The position numbers were made by a program, and so were the translations under genes. From JAEZDP01 sp964430855 (GTDB lineage Bacteria; Acidobacteriota; Vicinamibacteria; Vicinamibacterales; Vicinamibacteraceae), in the NCBI GenBank assembly GCA_964430855.1, contig CAYSHC010000028.1:1-42906 (forward strand): DNA of 42,906 nt, in the 5' to 3' direction. The notes under the pieces were generated by a model. It searched no databases, was not told where the DNA came from, and worked only from the letters and a program-made list of their open reading frames with translations. Positions within the stretch are counted from its first letter, which is position 1. Each line of letters begins with the position of its first letter. Positions 17,053 through 26,430 of the stretch are shown piece by piece.

Positions 17053-18205
17053 ACACGCGCTGGAGGTCGTCGGCCGGAAGGCCCGCCGCGATGGCGAGCA
17101 TGAGGAGCACGCGCGCCTTGACGGGCGTGTGATCCTCGCCGCCGATCCGCGGTGTGCTCGCCGGACCGGCCCCGGCGCCGGACGGCCGTTGTGCCGGCAC
17201 GCGGCCCGCGCCGGCGCGCGTCGTGAACACGACGGGCCGCCCCTGCTCGAGGGCATAGCGGACGCCGTCACGCTGAGTGCCGCTCATCGCGCCGGCACCG
17301 GCGGTGGCGAGGACGATGCCGCGCGCGCCGAGATCGACGGCCGCCTTGACGAGATCCCCGTCGGCGCCCTGGTAGACGAGGAGCACGTCCACACGCGGCA
17401 GGGCGTCGATGGCGAAGACGTCGAATTCGGAGGCAACGGTATGGCGCGTGGCGATCGACCGGCTGAAAATGACGCGGTCCTGGTCGACGACGCCGAGCCG
17501 CCCGCCGGCACGCTCGACGAAGGTGTGGAGCCGCTGCGCATCGGACTTCGTGACGTCGCGGGCCGTGTGGATCTCGTCGTTGAGCACGACGAGCACGCCG
17601 CGGCCCCTGGCGTCCGGATCCGCCGCGACGCGGAAGGCGGCCAGGAGGTTCGCCTCGCCGTCAGGCGCTGCCTGGTCGGGCGTGCGCATCGCGCCGGTGA
17701 CGACGACGGGCCTCGGATCGCGGACCGTCAGGTGCAGGAACCACGCGAGCTCCTCGAGCGTGTCGGTACCGCTCGTGACGACGAGGCCGGCGAGGTCGGG
17801 GTCGCTGCGGTAGAGCGTGTTGAGCCGGCGCGCGAGCTCGAGCCACTGCGCGAGCGTGAGCGACGCGCTCGACGTGTTGGCGAACTGCTCGAACTCCGGG
17901 CGGACGTAGCGTTCGACACCGGGCAGCGCGCGCACGAGCTCCTGCGCGGTCAGCCGGCCGCCTCGCCGATTGCTGATGGTGCCACCCGTGGCGACCATCC
18001 GGACGCGGGGTGGGGCGGCCTCGGGCCCGCTCGCCGCCGCTGCCGGAAGCTGGGCGGCTGCGTCGGCGGGGCGGGCGTCCCGCGCGTCGCGAGCCCCGGT
18101 GGCGGCGCTTGCACGGGCGGGCTCGCCGCAGCCGAGAAGCGGCGTCAGCGCCGCGACGAGGGCAGCGATGTACAGGCAGGGCCTGGCGTCATGGCGTCGG
18201 CGCAT
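17039..18205 (-). CDS. Type II-like L-asparaginase, predicted lipoprotein
   Basis: A 388-residue amidohydrolase converting asparagine to aspartate and ammonia. Residues 1-25 form a lipoprotein signal (YIAALVAALTPLLGCGEP), with LLGC as lipobox, so the enzyme is probably anchored in the cell envelope. A 50-residue Ala/Pro-rich linker precedes the catalytic domain. Active-site elements are present: VATGGTISNR (first Thr), VVTSGTDTLEELAWFL (second Thr and Asp; HGTDT of many relatives is SGTDT here), VVTGAMRTPDQAAPDGEANL, and the Lys in DVTKSDAQRLHTF. The last 70 residues carry an extra Gly/Ala/Pro insertion. The ATG at 18205 lies inside the end of the small upstream gene, indicating an operon. 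Confidence 0.88.
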   Translation of the reverse strand: MRRRHDARPCLYIAALVAALTPLLGCGEPARASAATGARDARDARPADAAAQLPAAAASGPEAAPPRVRMVATGGTISNRRGGRLTAQELVRALPGVERYVRPEFEQFANTSSASLTLAQWLELARRLNTLYRSDPDLAGLVVTSGTDTLEELAWFLHLTVRDPRPVVVTGAMRTPDQAAPDGEANLLAAFRVAADPDARGRGVLVVLNDEIHTARDVTKSDAQRLHTFVERAGGRLGVVDQDRVIFSRSIATRHTVASEFDVFAIDALPRVDVLLVYQGADGDLVKAAVDLGARGIVLATAGAGAMSGTQRDGVRYALEQGRPVVFTTRAGAGRVPAQRPSGAGAGPASTPRIGGEDHTPVKARVLLMLAIAAGLPADDLQRVFTEY

Positions 18206-18416
18206 GCGCCGCCCCGTGCAGGCGCGCCAGCCAGTCCGAAAGCCGCTGGGCGGCACTGGCGGGCGTGTCGTCGTAGAACGGCATCAACGCGGTCGGCGTG
18301 CCGAACTCGTTGACGACGTGCGCACGCCACCGCTCACGCTGTACGCGAGCCACCTCGATGCGGTAGGTGCGGCCATTGATGGACTGATCGAATCGTTGCA
18401 CGGTGGTGTTGCTCAC
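18189..18416 (-). CDS. Small conserved-looking protein upstream of asparaginase
   Basis: A 75-residue protein from GTG 18416, preceded by TGGGGGC as a ribosome binding site. The reading frame extends upstream to TTG 18461, 11 bases after the TAGAAT box, which would add 15 residues and use a leaderless start. The body, RTYRIEVARVQRERWRAHVV then TALMPFYDDTPASAAQRLSDW, looks like a small alpha/beta domain seen as stand-alone short proteins in related genomes, but I cannot name the family or function. It overlaps the asparaginase start by 17 bases. Confidence 0.65.
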   Translation of the reverse strand: MSNTTVQRFDQSINGRTYRIEVARVQRERWRAHVVNEFGTPTALMPFYDDTPASAAQRLSDWLARLHGAAHAPTP

Positions 18417-18472
18417 GGTCGCTGCCCCCAGGCACGTCAGGGCCACGTCAGACTTGTTCAAAGGCGACCGTC

Positions 18473-18500
18473 ATTCTAGTAGCTGGGCGCCGCCGCGCAA
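18473..18500 (-). promoter_or_regulatory. Putative promoter of the small gene-asparaginase operon
   Basis: On the reverse strand TTGCGC (18500-18495) and TAGAAT (18478-18473) are separated by 16 bases. Predicted transcription starts near 18466, just before the in-frame TTG 18461 and 50 bases before GTG 18416. Confidence 0.45.
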
Positions 18501-18674
18501 GCGAAGCGAGAGACGAAGATGCATGCACAGTGGCGGTCCCGGCGCCGGCCAGCGCGCCGGGCGGGCGTTTCCGGCCTGCGCTTCACGTCGCGTGCACACG
18601 ATATCCACCATGCGTCCGCAGGTTTTCCACAGCCCGTCTCGACAAGGTGTCGCTTCCTTGGGAAGATCGTCCGC

Positions 18675-20108
18675 GTGACGCGTCCCGTGGCCCGTTGGGC
18701 CGGAACCGTGGTGGTGGCCCTGTGGCTCGCCGCTGGGCCCGCGGCGGCGCAGTCGGACGTCTCGCCCCGCGCCTACCGCCTGTTTCTCGTCGATGGCACC
18801 GAGGTGGCCACGCACGGCGAGCCGAGCCGCGTCGGCGACGACGTGGTGGCGATGGTGCCGCTCGGGCAGGACGAACAGGACGGTCAGTCGCTGCTGCCGG
18901 TGACGCTGCCCGCCGAGGCGATCGACTGGGCGCGCACCGACGCGTACCTGCGCAGCGTGCGCCTGGCGCTGTACCGCGCCACCGACAGCGACCGCGACTT
19001 CGCGGCCTTCTCCGCCGATATCGCCGCCACCCTCGATCGCGTCGCCGATACGCCCGATCCGCTGGCCCGCATCGCCATGGTCGAGGGCGTGCGGCGCCGG
19101 TTGGCCGCGTGGCCCGAGGAGCACTATGGCGACAAGCAGGAGGAGGCCGCGCAGATGCTGTCGGTGCTCGACGACATCCTCGTCGGCCTGCGTGCGGCCG
19201 CGGGCCAGCGCGAGTTCACGCTGGCGATCACGTCGGGAAGTGCATCGCCAGCCCCTGCCCTTCCGCCACCGCCCCTCCGCCCCGCGCCGTCGCTCCAGGA
19301 GATCGTCATGCAGGCCCTGGCTGTCGCGCCTCACGTGAGGAGCGCACGCGAGCGGGAGGCGCTGCTCACGCGCACGCTGTCGATTGTCAAACGTGGTGAC
19401 CCGGCCTGGGAGGGCAACTGGCGCCGCCGCGTGGAGCGCACCCTCGAGAAGCAGCTCGACGACGAACGGCGCACCTCACGTGCCTACGCGTCGCTGCGGC
19501 AGCGCGTGATCGCCCGGGCCAACGAGCTGGCGGCATCGGCCGACGTGCGCGCGCTGCTCGACCTCCGACACGACGCCGTGCGCCGCGACGAGCGTCTCGG
19601 GGGGCGGCGGCCAGCCGAGATGACGGCGCTGCTCGCCCATCTCGACGGGCAGCTCGCTGCCGCGCGCACACTGCGCCTCGCGCTCGATCGCTGGGAGGCG
19701 CGACGTCCGATCCTCGAGGCGTACCGCCGTGCGATGCTGGAGGTGTTCGCGTCGGCGGACCCCGTGCTGGCGGCGCTCGACGACGTGCGCACCCTGTCGG
19801 GGCCACCGCTGGCCGAGCTCGAGCGCGCGAGCGCCGTTCTCAAGGGAATCGACGTCATGTCACGACGCCTCGACGCCCCCGACGAAGGACGCTCGCTGCC
19901 CGGCCTGCTGGCCTCGGCCGTGCAGATGGCCGACATGGCCCTCGCGCGTCGCCGCGCCGCGACCGAGGCGGCAAGCCTGCCGCAGGCATGGGAAGCATCG
20001 GCAGCGGCCGCCGGCGCCCTGCTCGTCTTCGACCGGCTGCGCCAGGAACTGGCCGCCCTGGTGCAGCCGCCGACCCTCGCTACCGCCGGAGCCGGCGCGC
20101 CACGGTGA
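18675..20108 (+). CDS. Exported protein of unknown function, first gene of the addBA operon
   Basis: A 477-residue protein I do not recognise. GTG 18675 gives a clean signal peptide (TVVVALWLAAGPAAAQ-SD), so the mature protein is periplasmic or secreted. Residues about 30-70 form a small beta-rich part (YRLFLVDGTEVATHGEPSR). The rest is almost all alpha-helical and Arg/Ala/Leu-rich, with a proline linker near residue 195 (PAPALPPPPLRP) and long helices that may coil. No catalytic motif, Cys pair or membrane helix is seen. GGGAAG lies 10 bases before the GTG. The stop codon overlaps the AddB-like start (GTGA), so it is co-translated with a cytoplasmic DNA-repair subunit despite being exported. 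Confidence 0.75.
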   Translation: MTRPVARWAGTVVVALWLAAGPAAAQSDVSPRAYRLFLVDGTEVATHGEPSRVGDDVVAMVPLGQDEQDGQSLLPVTLPAEAIDWARTDAYLRSVRLALYRATDSDRDFAAFSADIAATLDRVADTPDPLARIAMVEGVRRRLAAWPEEHYGDKQEEAAQMLSVLDDILVGLRAAAGQREFTLAITSGSASPAPALPPPPLRPAPSLQEIVMQALAVAPHVRSAREREALLTRTLSIVKRGDPAWEGNWRRRVERTLEKQLDDERRTSRAYASLRQRVIARANELAASADVRALLDLRHDAVRRDERLGGRRPAEMTALLAHLDGQLAAARTLRLALDRWEARRPILEAYRRAMLEVFASADPVLAALDDVRTLSGPPLAELERASAVLKGIDVMSRRLDAPDEGRSLPGLLASAVQMADMALARRRAATEAASLPQAWEASAAAAGALLVFDRLRQELAALVQPPTLATAGAGAPR

Positions 20109-23089
20109 CTCCCCGCACGATCACGCTCGTCCAGGCTGCCGACCTCGACGCATGGCAGCGCGTACTCGTTGCGCTCTGCCGCATGGGCGACGCCGCCGAC
20201 GCCAGCGCCCGCCTGTTGATCGTCCCCTCGCGGCATGCCGGCGAGCAGTTCCGTCGCACGCTGGAGCACCGCACGCTCGTCGACGACGAGGGCATGCCGC
20301 AGGCGCTCGCGGCCGCGCTCGGCGTTCCGGCGGTCGCGCCGGGGCGCGCGCGGGCGGTGATCGCGCCGCGCATGGTCACGCGCGACGACTGGTACGAGCA
20401 CTGGAGCGCGCTGGCCGGCCTGGAGCGCCCGCTCGCCACGCCAATGGCACGCGAGGTGCTGATGGCAGCCGCGGCCCGTCACCTCGTGGACGCCGGGGCG
20501 CGCGCGCCGTTTCTCATCCGGCCCGGCCTCGTGGCCGAGATGGTGCAGCTGCACGCCGCCATCCACCGGCTCGGCCACGACCTCGACGCCGCGGTCGCGC
20601 TCGTCACGCCGGAGCTCGAGGCCGATGCGCCGTCGGACCGCGGCGCGGCCAGGCTGCTCGAGCAGACGGGCTTCCTGTGGGCGGCCTTTGCCGACTACGA
20701 CGCGCGCCTGGCGGCGTCCGGCCTTGCCGACGAGCGGGACGTCCGCGCCGCCTGCCTCGCCGCGCCGGAGGCCTTCTCGGGGCTGCACGTCGTCGTCGCG
20801 GTGCCTGATCACCACGCGGCGGCGCACGGCCTGTGGCCTGCCGACGTCCGGCTGCTCGCCTCGCTGCCGCTCGCGCGGCTCGACGTGATCTACACGAGGC
20901 GGCAGGGCGCGACGGGCCTGGACCGGCGATGGCGGCAGCACTTCCCCCGGGCGAAGCGCATCGAGATCGACGCGCAGCGTCCCCCCGTGACGCGGCTCGA
21001 GACGGGCCGGGGCGGCCGCTGGTTCGAGTGCCGCGACCGCGAGGAGGAGGTGCTGCTGTTTGCCCGGCGCGTCAAGGCCGCGCCCGCGGCGCAGGTGCCG
21101 GCGACGGCACTCGTGTACAGGCGCCCGCTTCCGTACCTCTACCTGGCGCAGCACGTGCTGGGGGCCGCCGGGATCCCGTTCGAGACCCGCGAGACGCTTC
21201 CGCTCGCGGCGGAGCCCTGGGCCGCCGCGCTCGACGTGCTGATGGACAGCGTACTCGCGGACCACACGCGCGCCGCGCTCGTGGCCGTGCTGCGCCATCC
21301 GCAGCTCCGGTTCACCGACGCCGCGGGGACGCCGCTGGAGCCCGCGGCGACGCTCGCCTTCGACCGCCTCCTGGCGCGCGACAGGTACCTCGGCGGCGCG
21401 GCACAGCTGGCCGAGCTCGCACGGCAGTGGCGCGATGGCCGGACGGCGGGCCGCCGGCGCGACCTGCCGGCGGCCATCGCCGTCGCGGATGTCGCCCTGC
21501 ACCTCCTCGAGCGCCTCGCGCCGCTGCATGGGCGGGCGTCCGCAGCCGAGCACCTGCGGACACTCGCCGACGTCCTCGACGCGGTCATGCGGCCAGCCGA
21601 CGACCTCGGCGCCGGCGACCTCAGCCGCGTACGAAGAGTGCGTGCGGCCACGCGCATGGTGATCGAGGGACTGCGTGACGTCTACGACGCGCACGACCGG
21701 CGCCCCGTGCAGGCGCGCGAGGTGTTCGCCGTCCTGCGCCGCTGGATGGAGGGGCGCACGTTCGCACCGGCGCGTGACGGCCACGGCGTGCAGGTGCTCG
21801 ACCTCGACGCCGCGGCCTTCGGACACTTCGAGCGCGTGCGCGTCGTGGGGCTGATCGACGGCGAGTGGCCCGAGCCTTCGGCCCGCAACGTGTTCTATCC
21901 GGCATTCCTGCTCGCGCGGCTCGGCTGGGCCGACGAGCGGGCACGCGCCGCCGCCACGCGCGCCGCGTTTGCCGACCTGCTGGAACTGCCGACCGACGCC
22001 GTCGGCGTCTCGGTGCCCGCGCTCGAGCAGGACGCCGTCGTCCGACCGTCGGCGCTGCTCGACGAGCTGGCGGCATTCGGGCCGTCCCGCCAGCTGCCCG
22101 TGCCCGACGACGAGGTCCTGCTGCCGGTGACGCCCGATGCCGCGATGCTGGCGACGCCGCTTCCCGTCGCGGCGCTCGACCCGGCGTCCGACGCGCGGGC
22201 ATGGCTCGACTGGCGAATGGCGCGCGGCGCGTTGCCGCCCTCCGGCTACACGGCGCGCCTCGAGCCGATGACGCACAGCGTCACGGCCGTCGAGCGGTAC
22301 CACCAGTGCCCGTTCCAGTATTTTGCCGCCACGGTGCTGGCGCTCGAGGAGGAGCCCGAGGACGAGGCCGGCCTGCCGTCGCGCGATGCCGGGGTGTTCG
22401 TGCACGACGTCCTGCGCGCCTGCTACGACGCCTGGCAGGCGCGCGGCCGCGTGGCGATCCGCGCGGAAGACCTGCCGGAGGCGCGCGCCGTGTTCGCGGA
22501 GGTCGCCGAGCGCGCGCTGGCCAGGCTCGCGCCCGCGGACCGCGCGCTCGAGCGCCTGCGCCTGTTCGGGTCGGCGGTCGCGACCGGCCTGCTCGAGAAG
22601 GTGCTGCGCGTGGAAGTCGAGGCCTTCGGCGACGTCGTGGACCGCCGGCTGGAGGTCGAGATCGACGGCCACGTGACGGTGCCGCGCGACGACGACGGCG
22701 CGAGGCGCGTCGCGCTCCGCGGCCGCGTCGACCGCGTGGACGTCACGACGGGCGGCGGCATCAGGGTCATCGACTACAAGAGCGGGCGCAAGCCGCAGCA
22801 GGCCAGCCTGCAGCCGGCCGTGTACGCCCTGGCGCTGCTGGAGCAGCAGGGCCGCACGATCGCCGACGTTGCGCCGAGCGGGTACGTGGCGCTGCGGGAA
22901 GTGGCGCCGTGGTCGGCCGTCATCAGGGACGCCGCCGCGGCACGCGAGGCCGCGCGCGAGTTCGGCGACTTTGTCGACGCCATCGAGCGCGGCGAGTTCC
23001 CCGTCCGTCCCCTGAACGTCTTCCGCTGCCGCTTCTGCGACTTCGGCAGCGTGTGCCGGAAGGACTATGTCGGCGACGACCAGGCCTGA
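20105..23089 (+). CDS. addB: AddB-like subunit: inactivated helicase plus RecB-type nuclease with Fe-S staple
   Basis: A 994-residue protein. The N-terminal helicase-like part lacks a Walker A loop (LLIVPSRHAGEQFRRTLEH occupies the early region), as in proteobacterial AddB. The C-terminal PD-(D/E)XK nuclease shows GRVDRVDV, then VIDYKSGRKPQQASLQPAVYALAL (read as DYK plus QxxxY). Four cysteines fit the AddB iron-sulfur cluster: C735 in YHQCPFQYF and C975, C978 and C984 in the final FRCRFCDFGSVCRKDY. With AddA it would resect double-strand breaks for RecA loading. GTG 20105 overlaps the previous stop by four bases; the 3' end overlaps addA by 23 bases. Confidence 0.88.
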   Translation: MTPRTITLVQAADLDAWQRVLVALCRMGDAADASARLLIVPSRHAGEQFRRTLEHRTLVDDEGMPQALAAALGVPAVAPGRARAVIAPRMVTRDDWYEHWSALAGLERPLATPMAREVLMAAAARHLVDAGARAPFLIRPGLVAEMVQLHAAIHRLGHDLDAAVALVTPELEADAPSDRGAARLLEQTGFLWAAFADYDARLAASGLADERDVRAACLAAPEAFSGLHVVVAVPDHHAAAHGLWPADVRLLASLPLARLDVIYTRRQGATGLDRRWRQHFPRAKRIEIDAQRPPVTRLETGRGGRWFECRDREEEVLLFARRVKAAPAAQVPATALVYRRPLPYLYLAQHVLGAAGIPFETRETLPLAAEPWAAALDVLMDSVLADHTRAALVAVLRHPQLRFTDAAGTPLEPAATLAFDRLLARDRYLGGAAQLAELARQWRDGRTAGRRRDLPAAIAVADVALHLLERLAPLHGRASAAEHLRTLADVLDAVMRPADDLGAGDLSRVRRVRAATRMVIEGLRDVYDAHDRRPVQAREVFAVLRRWMEGRTFAPARDGHGVQVLDLDAAAFGHFERVRVVGLIDGEWPEPSARNVFYPAFLLARLGWADERARAAATRAAFADLLELPTDAVGVSVPALEQDAVVRPSALLDELAAFGPSRQLPVPDDEVLLPVTPDAAMLATPLPVAALDPASDARAWLDWRMARGALPPSGYTARLEPMTHSVTAVERYHQCPFQYFAATVLALEEEPEDEAGLPSRDAGVFVHDVLRACYDAWQARGRVAIRAEDLPEARAVFAEVAERALARLAPADRALERLRLFGSAVATGLLEKVLRVEVEAFGDVVDRRLEVEIDGHVTVPRDDDGARRVALRGRVDRVDVTTGGGIRVIDYKSGRKPQQASLQPAVYALALLEQQGRTIADVAPSGYVALREVAPWSAVIRDAAAAREAAREFGDFVDAIERGEFPVRPLNVFRCRFCDFGSVCRKDYVGDDQA

Positions 23090-26000
23090 GCCGCCGGTCG
23101 ATCAGGCGGTCCGCACGTGGGCGGTCGACCCGCGGCACCACGTGGTGCTCGAGGCGTCGGCCGGCACCGGCAAGACCCGCGTGCTCGTCGACCGTTACCT
23201 CGCCCTGCTCGAGGCCGGCGTCGACCCGTCCAACATCCTCGCCATCACGTTCACGCGCAAGGCCGCCGCCGAGATGCGTGAGCGCATCCTGACGGATCTC
23301 GGCGTGCGGCACCCCGCGAGGTGGCAGGAGCTGCGCGACCGCGCGCAGGACATCGCGGTCTCGACGATCGACGCGTTCTGCTTCGCGCTCCTGCGCGAGT
23401 TCCCGCTCGAAGCCGGCCTCGACCCCGGCTTCAGCATGGCCGACGAGACCGAGGTGGCGCGGCTCGTCGAGATGGCCGTCGATGCCGCACTGCGCGAGAG
23501 CCGGCGGCGGTCCGCCGCCGACGAGTCGATGCGGCTGGTGTTTGCGCAGCTCTCGGCGCCGCGGCTGGCACAGGGCCTCCGCGCCCTGCTCGAGCGGCGC
23601 TACGTGGCGCCGGCCGCGCTCCGGGCGTACCTGCGGGGACGCGTACCCGGGGCACGCAGGGAGGCCGACATCGCACGTGCCGCGCGCGACACGCTGCGCC
23701 GCAGCCTGGCCGCGATTCCCGGCGGCGTGGCCGCGCTGCTCGACACCGGCCCCGTCGGCATCCCTGCGTTCGCGCTCTTCCGGAGCGACGTGGAGCGGCT
23801 CGTCGGCGACGAGCCGATGACGCCGGCCGAGGTGCGCGCGGCGATGGACGGTGTGGCTGGCTGGGTGCTCACGCGGGACGGGAAGGTGCGTCGGCGCGCG
23901 CCCTCCCGCAAGGCCGACCACGCGTCGCCCGCGGCCTTCGCTGCGCACGCAGCGGCCGTCGTGCACGCGGGCGAGGCGGTGCGGGCCGCGCTGAAGGAGT
24001 TCGACACCCGTCTCAACGTCCTGCTCGCCCGGGGCATCTACCGCATCTTCCGCATCACGCTGCGGAAGTACCGTGAGACGCTGTTGCTGCACGACGCCCT
24101 CGACTTCTCGGAGGTGCTCGCGCGCGCCGTCGCGCTGCTCGCGCGCCTGGGCGAGCTCGCGCGCCGCCGGTTCCGCCTGGAGGCCCGCTACCAGCACGTG
24201 CTGGTGGACGAGTTCCAGGACACGAGCCGCCTCCAGTGGTCGCTCGTGGCCGAGCTGATCCGGTCGTGGGGCGAGGGCGAGGGCCTCGGAGGCGCGTCGC
24301 TGCTGCCGCCGTCGATCTTTCTTGTCGGCGACCGCAAGCAGTCGATCTACAGGTTCCGCGACGCCGACGTCGGACTGCTCGACGAGGCGACCGCCTTCAT
24401 CTCGAGCCTCGGCCGGCAGCAGGACGTGCGCGGGGCCATCGCGCAGAGCTTCAGGTCCGTCCCCGGCCTGCTCGCGTTCACCAACGACGTCGCGGCGGCG
24501 ATGGTCGACCCGTCGGCGCCGGCCAACGTGGCCTTCCGGTACGCGGCCACCGACAGGTTTCCCGTCCAGCCACCCGACGACGAGGCGCCGACGCCGCTCG
24601 GCGTCGTCGTCGGGGAAGATCCCGAGGCCTGCGCGCGTGGCGTCGCGCTCGAGATCTCCCGCCTGCTCGAGAGCGGTACGACGGCGGATCGTGACGGCGG
24701 CGGCGTGCGCCGCCTGCGGCCGGGCGACATCGCGATCCTCTTCCGGTCACGCGAGAGCCACCGCGAGTTCGAGCAGGCCCTGGCCGATCGCGGCATCCCG
24801 AGCTACGTCTACAAGGGCCTCGGCTTCTACGACAGCGACGAGATCAAGGACCTCGTCGCGCTCGTGCGCTACCTGGCCGTGCCCGAGTCGGACCTGCGCG
24901 CTGCTGCCCTGCTGCGGTCGCGATTCGTCGGCCTGAGCGACGAGGGGCTGCGGCGCCTGGCGCCGCGCATCGCCGACGCGCTGCGGCTGCCCGATGCCGA
25001 CCTCTCGTGTCTCGACCCGCGCGACGCGGAGGCGCTGCGCCGCTGGCGCGCCGCCCTGCCCGCGTGGCGTGCCGACGCCGCCGTGCGGCCGCCGGCCGAC
25101 GTCATCGATCGGATCATCGACGAGAGCGCGTTCGCGTTCGAGTGGCGGGGGGCCCGCGCGCAGCAGGCCCGCGAGAACGTCAAGAAGTTCCGCGCGCTGC
25201 TGCGCCGCATCCAGAACCGCGGCTACGCGACGCTGACGCGCCTGGCCGCGCACATCGACAGGCTCTCGGCGGGCGACGAGTCGAACGCCGCGCTGGACGC
25301 GCTGGATGCGGTCAACCTGATGACCATCCATGCGTCGAAGGGCCTCGAGTTCCCCGTGGTGTTCGTCGTCAACCTCACGCGGGCGACGGGTGGGCTGCCG
25401 CCGGCGCTGCGTGTGGTGGTGCAGGAGGAACACCAGCCGCTGGTTGCGGTGTCCACCTACGATCCCGATACCGCGGGCGTCGAGGCGACCCTGGATCGCG
25501 AGGAGACCAAGCGGCTCGTGTACGTCGCCTTCACTCGCGCGCGCGAGCGCCTCTACCTGAGCACGACGGCCGCAGGCGACCGCAGGCAGAGCATGCGCGG
25601 CAGCCTCGGGGAGGTGCTGCCGTCGAGTCTCGTGGACGTGCTCACGCGGCCGGCCGACGGGTCGGGCGTGAGGCGCTGGCAGGGCGGCACCACGACGCAC
25701 CGGTTCGACGAGTGCCCGGTGCCTCCTGCCTCCGATGCGACGGCGCGGGCGGCGTCGGTGGTCGAGGTCACGACCTCGATGCCGGCGAGCCTGGCGCCCG
25801 TCGCCCACGTGCCGTCCGCCAGGCGGGCGGTGACCACCGAGGCGCTCGGCGGCGCGGCGGCATCCGTCGAGGCTTCGGATCCGCGCGCGGACGACCTCGT
25901 CGTGGGGCGGCTCGTCCATCGCCTGCTCGCGGTGTCGCGCCGTGGTCGCGGCAGTGCCGGGCTCGAGGCGACCGTGCGTGCGCTGGCCGGCCCCGACGAC

Positions 26001-26420
26001 ATCGAGCTGCTCGACGATGAGGCCATCGCGTCGGTGATTCGCCTGCACGCCGCGGTGCTCGAGGACCCGCAGCTGCGCGCGTGGCTGTCGCGCCCCGATA
26101 CGCGCTTCGAGGTGCCCGTCACGTTGCGTCTGCCCGATGCCGAGGGCGCGCACGCGCTCGTGCGCGGCACCATCGACGCGCTCGTCACGCTGGACGATGC
26201 CATCGTCGTGATCGAGTTCAAGACGGGTGCGCGCCGGGCGTGGCACGAGCGACAGCTGGCGCTGTATGTGGATGCCGTCAGCGCCCTCTGGCCCGGGCGC
26301 CGCGTGGAAGGCCGGCTCGTCTACGCACGAGCGCGACAGGCGCCGGCGTCGGGCGAGCGTCCCCACACGCGAAGGACGCCTGGCCCGCCGGCGCAGGTGC
26401 CGCGGCTGCCCTTCGACTGA
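23067..26420 (+). CDS. addA: AddA-like UvrD/RecB-type helicase-nuclease
   Basis: A 1117-residue superfamily 1A helicase with nuclease tail. Motifs in order: Walker A ASAGTGKTRVLV (about residue 32), Ia ITFTRKAAAEMRERI, STIDAFCFALL, motif II VDEFQDTSRLQW, motif III GDRKQSIYRFRDADVG, motif IV QSFRSVPGLLAFTN, motif V MTIHASKGLEFPVVF and motif VI VYVAFTRARERLYL. The C-terminal nuclease has GRLVHRLL, RGTIDALVTLDD, VIEFKTG and RQLALYVDAV, so the catalytic D, EFK and QxxxY elements are all visible. It translocates on DNA 3'-5' and pairs with AddB. ATG 23067 lies within the end of addB. Its stop meets that of the zinc-ribbon gene in a short inverted repeat. Confidence 0.93.
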   Translation: MSATTRPEPPVDQAVRTWAVDPRHHVVLEASAGTGKTRVLVDRYLALLEAGVDPSNILAITFTRKAAAEMRERILTDLGVRHPARWQELRDRAQDIAVSTIDAFCFALLREFPLEAGLDPGFSMADETEVARLVEMAVDAALRESRRRSAADESMRLVFAQLSAPRLAQGLRALLERRYVAPAALRAYLRGRVPGARREADIARAARDTLRRSLAAIPGGVAALLDTGPVGIPAFALFRSDVERLVGDEPMTPAEVRAAMDGVAGWVLTRDGKVRRRAPSRKADHASPAAFAAHAAAVVHAGEAVRAALKEFDTRLNVLLARGIYRIFRITLRKYRETLLLHDALDFSEVLARAVALLARLGELARRRFRLEARYQHVLVDEFQDTSRLQWSLVAELIRSWGEGEGLGGASLLPPSIFLVGDRKQSIYRFRDADVGLLDEATAFISSLGRQQDVRGAIAQSFRSVPGLLAFTNDVAAAMVDPSAPANVAFRYAATDRFPVQPPDDEAPTPLGVVVGEDPEACARGVALEISRLLESGTTADRDGGGVRRLRPGDIAILFRSRESHREFEQALADRGIPSYVYKGLGFYDSDEIKDLVALVRYLAVPESDLRAAALLRSRFVGLSDEGLRRLAPRIADALRLPDADLSCLDPRDAEALRRWRAALPAWRADAAVRPPADVIDRIIDESAFAFEWRGARAQQARENVKKFRALLRRIQNRGYATLTRLAAHIDRLSAGDESNAALDALDAVNLMTIHASKGLEFPVVFVVNLTRATGGLPPALRVVVQEEHQPLVAVSTYDPDTAGVEATLDREETKRLVYVAFTRARERLYLSTTAAGDRRQSMRGSLGEVLPSSLVDVLTRPADGSGVRRWQGGTTTHRFDECPVPPASDATARAASVVEVTTSMPASLAPVAHVPSARRAVTTEALGGAAASVEASDPRADDLVVGRLVHRLLAVSRRGRGSAGLEATVRALAGPDDIELLDDEAIASVIRLHAAVLEDPQLRAWLSRPDTRFEVPVTLRLPDAEGAHALVRGTIDALVTLDDAIVVIEFKTGARRAWHERQLALYVDAVSALWPGRRVEGRLVYARARQAPASGERPHTRRTPGPPAQVPRLPFD

Positions 26421-26430
26421 CGCTTCGTCA
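26418..26430. other. Inverted repeat carrying both convergent stop codons
   Basis: TGACG-CTT-CGTCA is a perfect 5-bp inverted repeat with a three-base loop. Its left arm holds the TGA of addA and its right arm the complement of the TGA of the zinc-ribbon gene. It lacks a U-tract, so termination is uncertain and the stem is short. Confidence 0.35.

Noticed and set aside
19484..22672. A 1062-codon reverse-strand frame opposite addB
   Set aside because: It has no recognisable domain, skewed Arg/Ala/Gly composition, and lies wholly opposite a gene with clear AddB motifs.
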